From Bacteroidota bacterium (GTDB taxonomy: Bacteria > Bacteroidota > Bacteroidia > 2-12-FULL-35-15), in assembly GCA_025963725.1 (NCBI GenBank), contig JAOQAE010000002.1, forward strand, positions 1,051,765 to 1,115,764: DNA of 64,000 nt, read 5' to 3'. The notes under the pieces are model-generated. The model did not search any database. It was not told the origin of the DNA and was given only the letters and a program-made list of their open reading frames with translations. This document shows positions 58,957 through 64,000 of this stretch, in pieces (the first letter of the stretch is position 1; every line of letters starts with the position of its first letter). The position numbers were made by a program, and so were the translations under genes.

Positions 58957-60912
58957 TTATGATTTTACAACTTTTTTATAATAAGTTTTACGAGCCGTCC
59001 TGATCTTCAGGTAATAGATCCCGGCAGCGGACGGAAGCTCAATATTCAGCTCCGGCTGGTAGCCTGTGTTTACAAGGTGCAGCGGATGTTTTCCATCGCC
59101 GGTGTACACATCCACCTCTCTTACAAGGTCGCCGTAAGCGGCAGAAATAGTCACTTTCCCGTCATGCGTAAGGCTTGGCCATACGTTCGGGCCTTCAGCT
59201 GCGGCCTGCGCGGCGATCCCGGTAGTTAACCCAACATTGGTAAGGCTGTCGGCCACCATGAGGAATGGGCGCTGGTCGGCCGACTGGTACATTGCCTCGA
59301 ACTTATCGATCTCGGGGGCCGACATGGCAAAGAGCTGGTCCACCCATTTCGGCGGCACAGACTGGTAATACATTTTCGCGCGGATCTTGAGGTTTCCTAC
59401 AGCGCCGGTCACGGGCGCATGCACGGTTACGTAATCAATGCCGCTGCCTTCCGTCATGCCGGTCTTGTTAAAATCGGCATCGGCAAGCGCATCGGCTGAA
59501 ACCACAGTGGTATCGTATGCCGGATGTGAGGTTGTAAAGCCGGCAGGCGGAATGCGGTTATCCTTCAGCACAATTGCAGCCTGTTCGAGGATCGAGGTGA
59601 AATTACCGTTCACATCGCCGGGCGCCAGCTCATAGATCTGCGGCTTATTCGATTGCGAAATAACCGCGTGATGAGGCTCAAAGGCCGGGTTCTCCCCTAT
59701 CACGCGCTGCTGGGCATTGAACAGCCCGGAGCTGAATACCGTATCATTCACGGCATCGGTGATCACCAGCTGAAGCACCGCCCTGCGCGAAGGATAGCCG
59801 GAAGGAAACTTATGCCCCGCCTTGTTTTTGATCTTCACACGGTAAAACGCCGTATCGGCAGTTACGCTGTCGAGAATAATATTGAGGTCGATGGATTTCT
59901 GCTTCAGCATGACAGATGTTGCCACGATCGTGGAATCGAACTTATCATCGGGAACATATACATTGAGACTGTCCTTATTATTCTTAATGAGGTTCAGCAT
60001 AAAATGATTGGCTCCCTGGAAGGTGTGCTGGTTAAATGGCGTACGCGGGGTTAAGCCGCTGGTGCTGTTGGATAAGATGATCGCATCTTCGATCTGCGGC
60101 ATGTGGCAGGTCTGGCATTTCACATTATTCGCCGGGAAGTCGGAGTTCACATATTCGTGGTACGTTGCCTGCTCCACAAAATAGCCCCCGGTAGCGGTAC
60201 CGCTAAGGTCGGCTGTTTGCGTAATAAGCGTATGGCAGGATGAGCAAAGCTTCCCCTGGTCCATGTGCGCGCTGAACACGGGCGTAAATCCTTCATACAG
60301 CTGCATCGGGCCTACGTAAGGTGCCGGAAAAGGGCCGTATTCCACATGCGTGGTATCATACGGAATATTCCCGGAATAAAAATTTCCCGTGCCCAGTCCG
60401 TTCGGGCCGATGGCATGGCAGGCCCCGCAGGATACGCCGTCTTTCCCAAGGGTATCATTCGCGAGGTCAGATAATCCGTAAAAAGGCTGTCCGTGATATT
60501 TAGAGGTATAGCTTCCCAAAGGTGCATGACAATCGAGGCATTTGTTCTGGAGCTCGCCGGCATGCCCGGGGTTGATCATGATCTCCTGCCTTACTTTTGC
60601 CTTCCAGAAAGGATCCTTGGCGCTCAGGGCCATCATGGAGCTTTCCCAGCGGTCAACAAGGTTCACATCATTTCCGGCTTCGTCGATGCTGGCTGTATGC
60701 GCCGAATCATAGCCATGGCAGCCCCTGCAGCTGGAGGAAGGAAGAAAATACTCGCCTGCGGCGATCGGTGCGCGGAGCATGGTATCCTGGTACGCTTCGA
60801 TCTGTTCGGCAGTGTGATATTTATAGGAAGAAACTTTGGATGATGCCGAATTCAGAAATTTAAAGCCTATGGCGAAGCCGACAAGTATAAAGAGAATCGT
60901 AATTTTTTTCAT
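58957..60912 (-). CDS. Secreted multiheme cytochrome c with T9SS sorting domain
   Basis: A 651-residue protein with an N-terminal signal segment and five CxxCH heme sites: CRGCH, CLDCH, CGACH, CSSCH and CQTCH in the first ~280 residues. The middle part has no motif I recognise. The C-terminus has a T9SS-type sorting domain (VDVYTGDGKHPLHLV, AGIYYLKIRTARKTYYKKVV). A multiheme c-type cytochrome carried to the surface by the T9SS suggests extracellular or surface electron transfer, or nitrogen/sulfur oxide chemistry; the substrate is unknown. Confidence 0.88.
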   Translation of the reverse strand: MKKITILFILVGFAIGFKFLNSASSKVSSYKYHTAEQIEAYQDTMLRAPIAAGEYFLPSSSCRGCHGYDSAHTASIDEAGNDVNLVDRWESSMMALSAKDPFWKAKVRQEIMINPGHAGELQNKCLDCHAPLGSYTSKYHGQPFYGLSDLANDTLGKDGVSCGACHAIGPNGLGTGNFYSGNIPYDTTHVEYGPFPAPYVGPMQLYEGFTPVFSAHMDQGKLCSSCHTLITQTADLSGTATGGYFVEQATYHEYVNSDFPANNVKCQTCHMPQIEDAIILSNSTSGLTPRTPFNQHTFQGANHFMLNLIKNNKDSLNVYVPDDKFDSTIVATSVMLKQKSIDLNIILDSVTADTAFYRVKIKNKAGHKFPSGYPSRRAVLQLVITDAVNDTVFSSGLFNAQQRVIGENPAFEPHHAVISQSNKPQIYELAPGDVNGNFTSILEQAAIVLKDNRIPPAGFTTSHPAYDTTVVSADALADADFNKTGMTEGSGIDYVTVHAPVTGAVGNLKIRAKMYYQSVPPKWVDQLFAMSAPEIDKFEAMYQSADQRPFLMVADSLTNVGLTTGIAAQAAAEGPNVWPSLTHDGKVTISAAYGDLVREVDVYTGDGKHPLHLVNTGYQPELNIELPSAAGIYYLKIRTARKTYYKKVVKS

Positions 60913-61154
60913 GCAGGGTCAAGTGTGTAATAAACAATGGATTGTGTATTAACAAATGTAAAGAAATGAATCTGAAATAGAAAGAAAAAACGACGGGGAT
61001 CGTTAAGGATTCTATGAATTAAGAAAGGAGAAGGATAATGATAGCGCGCTGCGCAGCAAGAAGGGAGAAAAAATAAGAAAACCGCCCGTGGAACTACCTG
61101 TAGCAGTCAAGTACAGAGATGTTCCCCGGAACGATTTTCAAGATCTTAAAAAAG

Positions 61155-61325
61155 CTATTTTCGCTTAACAAGTGATGAGCCGGCAATTAATGCAACGACA
61201 AACAGCACCAGGAATACGAAGAACAGGATTTTTGCAATTGATGCTGCTCCTGCAGCAATGCCTGTAAATCCGAATAACGCTGCAACCAGCGCTACTACAA
61301 GAAATATGAGTGACCAACGTAACAT
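61155..61325 (-). CDS. DUF1328/YtjA-type small membrane protein
   Basis: A 56-residue protein starting [15 protein letters not shown] with the typical [14 protein letters not shown] turn and a second helix ending in S-L-V-K-R-K. Two membrane helices and the size fit DUF1328 proteins of stress-linked function. The 240 bp between it and the cytochrome gene hold nothing I recognise. Confidence 0.88.
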   Translation of the reverse strand: MLRWSLIFLVVALVAALFGFTGIAAGAASIAKILFFVFLVLFVVALIAGSSLVKRK

Positions 61326-61524
61326 AGTAAATAAGGTTTTAGTTTGTAATTAGTTATCTGCCGGGATCCAACAAATTATTATGCCAAGCGGTGAATCGCC
61401 TTTATTTACAGGGATTTCCAAAGCCACCTCACAAATCAGCCTGTAGAATTAAATTCACAGAACACCGGGCAGATTCCACAGATTGACATTTTTAATTACT
61501 TTCGCAGCAACCAAACTCTATCAC

Positions 61525-61902
61525 ATGAAAAAGATCATTACATCCAAAAACGCCCCGGCGCCTATCGGGCCATACAGCCACGGCGTATTGATGGGCAATA
61601 CATTATTTGTAAGCGGACAGGTAGGCAAGCATCCGGTAAGCGGCGAGCTGATGCTGGGCGATATTAAAACGGAAACAACACAGGTGATGGAAAATGTGAA
61701 AGGGATCTTAACGGATGCGGGGATGGATTTTGCGGACATCTGCAAAACCACGATCTTCCTTACCGACATGAATAACTTCGCGGCAGTGAATGAAGTGTAC
61801 GGCTCCTATTTTAAAGGCGATTTTCCGGCAAGGGAAACGGTGCAGGTGTCGAAGCTGCCGCTGAATGTGAATGTGGAGATCAGTGTGATCGCTATGAAAT
61901 AG
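61525..61902 (+). CDS. ridA: RidA family enamine/imine deaminase
   Basis: From the ATG at 61525 the protein has 125 residues and starts MKKIITSKNAPAPIGPYSHG; a longer frame from 61483 adds unlike residues and overlaps the promoter-like stretch. Motifs: GNTLFVSGQVG, a trimeric RidA fold, and the conserved Arg in FPARETVQVSKLP. It hydrolyses reactive enamines from PLP enzymes and so protects metabolism. A TTACTTTCG -7-like box lies about 20 bases upstream. Confidence 0.93.
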   Translation: MKKIITSKNAPAPIGPYSHGVLMGNTLFVSGQVGKHPVSGELMLGDIKTETTQVMENVKGILTDAGMDFADICKTTIFLTDMNNFAAVNEVYGSYFKGDFPARETVQVSKLPLNVNVEISVIAMK

Positions 61903-61921
61903 ATACGGATCTTTCTTTTAT

Positions 61922-61957
61922 AAAAAAATCCCTCCGCGTTTGCGAAGGGATTTTTTT
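61922..61957. terminator. Bidirectional terminator between ridA and the convergent membrane-protein gene
   Basis: AAAAAAATCCCT pairs with AGGGATTTTTTT around CCGCGTTTGCGA. A-run and T-run flank the stem on the two sides, so both convergent genes can end here. Confidence 0.9.
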
Positions 61958-61977
61958 ATTTTAACTATCTACTGTGA

Positions 61978-62499
61978 TCAGGACATGTGTTTGAGGTTCA
62001 ATGCATACATAACAATGAAAGCAAGGTCGAACAGCACGATCAGCACCAGTACTACGTTGATCACCGATTGCATGCTCTCCATCATTCCGCCCATGTTTGC
62101 GAGCGCAGAGAAACCGGTGGTGACAGCGATCAGCAGATACGGCAGCAGCTCGCCGAGCACATACAGATAAAAACCTGTCTTCCTCAGCTTCCACATGAAC
62201 AATACTCCCGTGAGTGAAAGCAGCGGCAGGAGGATCCCGGTAATTGCATTTATATTTTTATACTGCAATGCGGCAACGGTGCGCGCATACGTTTCAGGCT
62301 GCATTTCCTGGAGCATCTGCATGTTGGAATCCGCAAGGATCTCATCAACGCTCATGAAGAGGTTTTTGAGGCCGAAGAGCCCGATAAGGATCATAATTCC
62401 GCAGCCGATATAGCTCAGGATGCAGAGCACCTGCAGAAATTGTGGCCGCTTAGGTGTCATCATTACATTTTCATTCAGATTTTCCATATTCTCAATCAC
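61978..62499 (-). CDS. Tandem membrane-protein paralogue 1
   Basis: A 173-residue protein with about four hydrophobic segments and an N-terminal MTPKRPQFLQVLCILSYIGC signature. It resembles the next two genes at the N-terminus (R-x-x-F-L-x-V-L-C-I-L) and in a later WKLRKTGFYLY / N-L-K-x-x-G-F segment. The three probably arose by duplication. Function unknown. Confidence 0.78.
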   Translation of the reverse strand: MIENMENLNENVMMTPKRPQFLQVLCILSYIGCGIMILIGLFGLKNLFMSVDEILADSNMQMLQEMQPETYARTVAALQYKNINAITGILLPLLSLTGVLFMWKLRKTGFYLYVLGELLPYLLIAVTTGFSALANMGGMMESMQSVINVVLVLIVLFDLAFIVMYALNLKHMS

Positions 62500-62514
62500 A
62501 TTTTTAATTTACTA

Positions 62515-63000
62515 CTAAGACATATATTTCAGGTTCGCCGCATACATTGCGATGAATGCTGCGGAGATCAGCCCCATTACCCAACCGCCGCCGATAAGGC
62601 CGAGGATCAGTATCAAGCCGTTAACGATTGTGTAAACGATGAAGCCCGATTTTTTCAGGTTCCACATTTTCACCACGCCGAATAAAGAAAGGCCGGCAAA
62701 GATCAGGGAAACCAGGAAGATGATGATAAAGAACGTTGTTCCCATGCCCATCAGTCCGCCAACAGCAGCGGTAGCCTGGTGCATCTGCTCCGCATCAACG
62801 CTGTCCATCCCTTCCATGGTAGCCGAATTTTCAGCTGCTGCAACGCCAATACCTAACAGGCTCAGGATCCATCCCGATGCAACCATGCCGATCAGTGATA
62901 AAAGCGCCCAAATGCCGCTGCCAATGTAACTAAGAATGCAAAGGACTGTTAAAAATTGCGGCCTTGCAGTTGCTCCGGCCTGGATGTTTGTTTGTTCCAT
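62515..63000 (-). CDS. Tandem membrane-protein paralogue 2
   Basis: A 161-residue polytopic protein with RPQFLTVLCILSYIGSGIWA, a short Met/Glu-rich loop, and WNLKKSGFIVYTIVNGLIL, ending AANLKYMS like paralogue 1 (ALNLKHMS). It lies 15 bases before paralogue 1. Function unknown. Confidence 0.8.
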   Translation of the reverse strand: MEQTNIQAGATARPQFLTVLCILSYIGSGIWALLSLIGMVASGWILSLLGIGVAAAENSATMEGMDSVDAEQMHQATAAVGGLMGMGTTFFIIIFLVSLIFAGLSLFGVVKMWNLKKSGFIVYTIVNGLILILGLIGGGWVMGLISAAFIAMYAANLKYMS

Positions 63001-63131
63001 GTTTGTTTGTTTTAGATTAGTGAATTGTTTCTGTTTGTATAGCTAATTAAGTAAAAAAAGGGAAAGCTTCAGAATTATACAATCAGAACTTATCAACAAA
63101 TTCCATATTATAAACAAACACTCTTCTGTTC

Positions 63132-63584
63132 TCAGCGCATATATCTCATCTGCATGGCATACATGGTAACGAATGCAGCGGTAAGAAATCCTTCAAAGTA
63201 ATTGAACTCAAGTCCGAGCCAGGTCACGGGAATGTATAAAAGAAGAATGTTGGCGATGGTATAAAAATGAAAGCCGTTCTTTTTCAGGTTCCACATCATA
63301 ACGGCACCGGTAAGCTCAAGCAGCACCAGCAACAGGTTCACCAGGTAATAGCCCCAGCCTGCCTTGAGCAGGGTGAACAGCTCGGTGTACATATCGGCAT
63401 CGTATTTAGGCGACTGCTTTACAATGTCGATCATAAAATCGGCCAGCGGAGTAATAATCAATGAACGCATGATTCCCAGTCCGCAGGAAATAAATGTAAG
63501 AATGCAAAGCACGGTTAAAAACGTTTCACGCTTTGCGGGTTGTTGTGTTGTTGTTGTATCCGGTTCCTGTTCGTAGCCTTCCAT
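63132..63584 (-). CDS. Tandem membrane-protein paralogue 3
   Basis: A 150-residue polytopic protein with ETFLTVLCILTFISCGLG and MWNLKKNGFHFYTIANILLL, ending MYAMQMRYMR. A short acidic, Thr-rich N-terminal tail precedes the first helix. The 131-bp gap to paralogue 2 holds no gene. Function unknown. Confidence 0.8.
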   Translation of the reverse strand: MEGYEQEPDTTTTQQPAKRETFLTVLCILTFISCGLGIMRSLIITPLADFMIDIVKQSPKYDADMYTELFTLLKAGWGYYLVNLLLVLLELTGAVMMWNLKKNGFHFYTIANILLLYIPVTWLGLEFNYFEGFLTAAFVTMYAMQMRYMR

Positions 63585-63597
63585 AAAAGATCTCCTG

Positions 63598-64000
63598 TTA
63601 TAATTTAGTATTGCTCCATAATTCGTAATTCATTTTCTGCGCATCGCTTATTTCCTTTTGCCGCTGAATCTTCACCTGCTTATAATATTGTCCGGGCTGA
63701 GGATCGAGCTCCAGCGTTTTTACCCGCGTACTCTCTGCAATGGTGAGCTGCAACTTCGTATTTCCAAAGTAATTGCACCACTCGGTGAAATTGGTCCCTG
63801 AATTATCGGGACGCACCTGCACATTGTTGACCGCGAGCAGGTCGTCGCCGATGGAGATGCCTGCAAGGTCGGCAACCGAGCCGGGATATACCGCAGTTAC
63901 TTTACACAAGCCTGCCGATTCCTGCACCTTCATTCCCAGGGCATGCTCATGGAATTTCGAAGGATTGCTTTTTAGCAGCCCACAGCCGATATAGCCCATC
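63598..64000 (-). CDS. C-terminal end of a PDZ-containing protein, probably M61-family peptidase (cut by window)
   Basis: The frame is open to the right edge. The visible 133 residues contain a PDZ domain (GLCKVTAVYPGSVADLAGIS, GDDLLAVNNVQV) and a tail of the type found in glycyl aminopeptidase M61 proteins (LQLTIAESTRVKTLEL, then QKMNYELWSN). The peptidase motif itself lies outside the window. A leading Met near 63999 may be internal. Confidence 0.7.
   Translation of the reverse strand, partial: MGYIGCGLLKSNPSKFHEHALGMKVQESAGLCKVTAVYPGSVADLAGISIGDDLLAVNNVQVRPDNSGTNFTEWCNYFGNTKLQLTIAESTRVKTLELDPQPGQYYKQVKIQRQKEISDAQKMNYELWSNTKL

Overview
This 64 kb window is chromosomal DNA from a member of the Bacteroidota. 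The evidence is C-terminal type IX secretion (T9SS) sorting domains, many lipoproteins, promoter-like TAnnTTTG -7 boxes with little Shine-Dalgarno signal, and a Bacteroidota-type gene set (Ddl-PASTA-RluD, RelA/SpoT-Fur-STAS-PurA, MlaD-amidase-LptD). Family and genus cannot be set from the sequence alone. Host DNA looks to be of middling GC, while a 2.4 kb insertion at 53.4-55.8 kb and a gene at 48.5-49.1 kb are clearly AT-richer. Layout: 0-2.8 kb holds a lipoprotein-type MsrA (cut by the window edge) and three unknown lipoproteins. 3.1-9.8 kb is a minus-strand envelope operon: a double-length Ddl-Ddl fusion, a PASTA membrane protein, a T9SS cargo protein and RluD. RdgB follows at 10.0-10.6 kb, divergent from the next cluster. 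10.6-37.3 kb is a surface-glycan locus. It starts with a Bacteroidota-type promoter and about twenty tightly packed plus-strand genes. The first seven form a legionaminic-acid type nonulosonic acid pathway (synthase, 2-epimerase, acetyltransferase, CBS-nucleotidyltransferase, CMP-transferase, 4,6-dehydratase, aminotransferase). A HisF/HisH/WbpG-type amidotransferase trio then suggests an acetamidino form. Next come a candidate transferase with an HP motif, a flippase, a Rieske-less MBL protein resembling CMP-sialic acid hydroxylase, glycosyltransferases, AsnB, a deacetylase, two acyltransferases, a polymerase-like membrane protein and GalE. 37.3-44.3 kb holds RelA/SpoT, a Fur-family regulator, a STAS protein, PurA, an OstA-like protein and a DUF6438-like lipoprotein. 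44.3-53.1 kb holds two Fe-S redox proteins, MlaD, an amidase with a SPOR domain, and LptD. 53.1-55.9 kb is the most unusual part. A tandem array of ~135 bp palindromic repeats is interrupted by a complete IS1595-family element (24-bp terminal inverted repeats, 8-bp target duplication CCTTTTAG). Besides its transposase the element carries a small secreted protein, a 40-residue lysine-rich protein, two antisense tRNA-like elements (one with a hairpin inserted in its D-loop) and a ~150-nt pseudoknotted RNA candidate. 56-61 kb holds two T9SS cargo proteins (FG-GAP/ASPIC-UnbV and pentaheme cytochrome c) and a tiny DUF1328 membrane protein. 61.5-64 kb holds RidA, three tandem paralogous membrane proteins and the C-terminal end of an M61-like peptidase. 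Short palindromic repeat families fill many of the gaps between genes. No rRNA, no canonical tRNA and no CRISPR array were seen.
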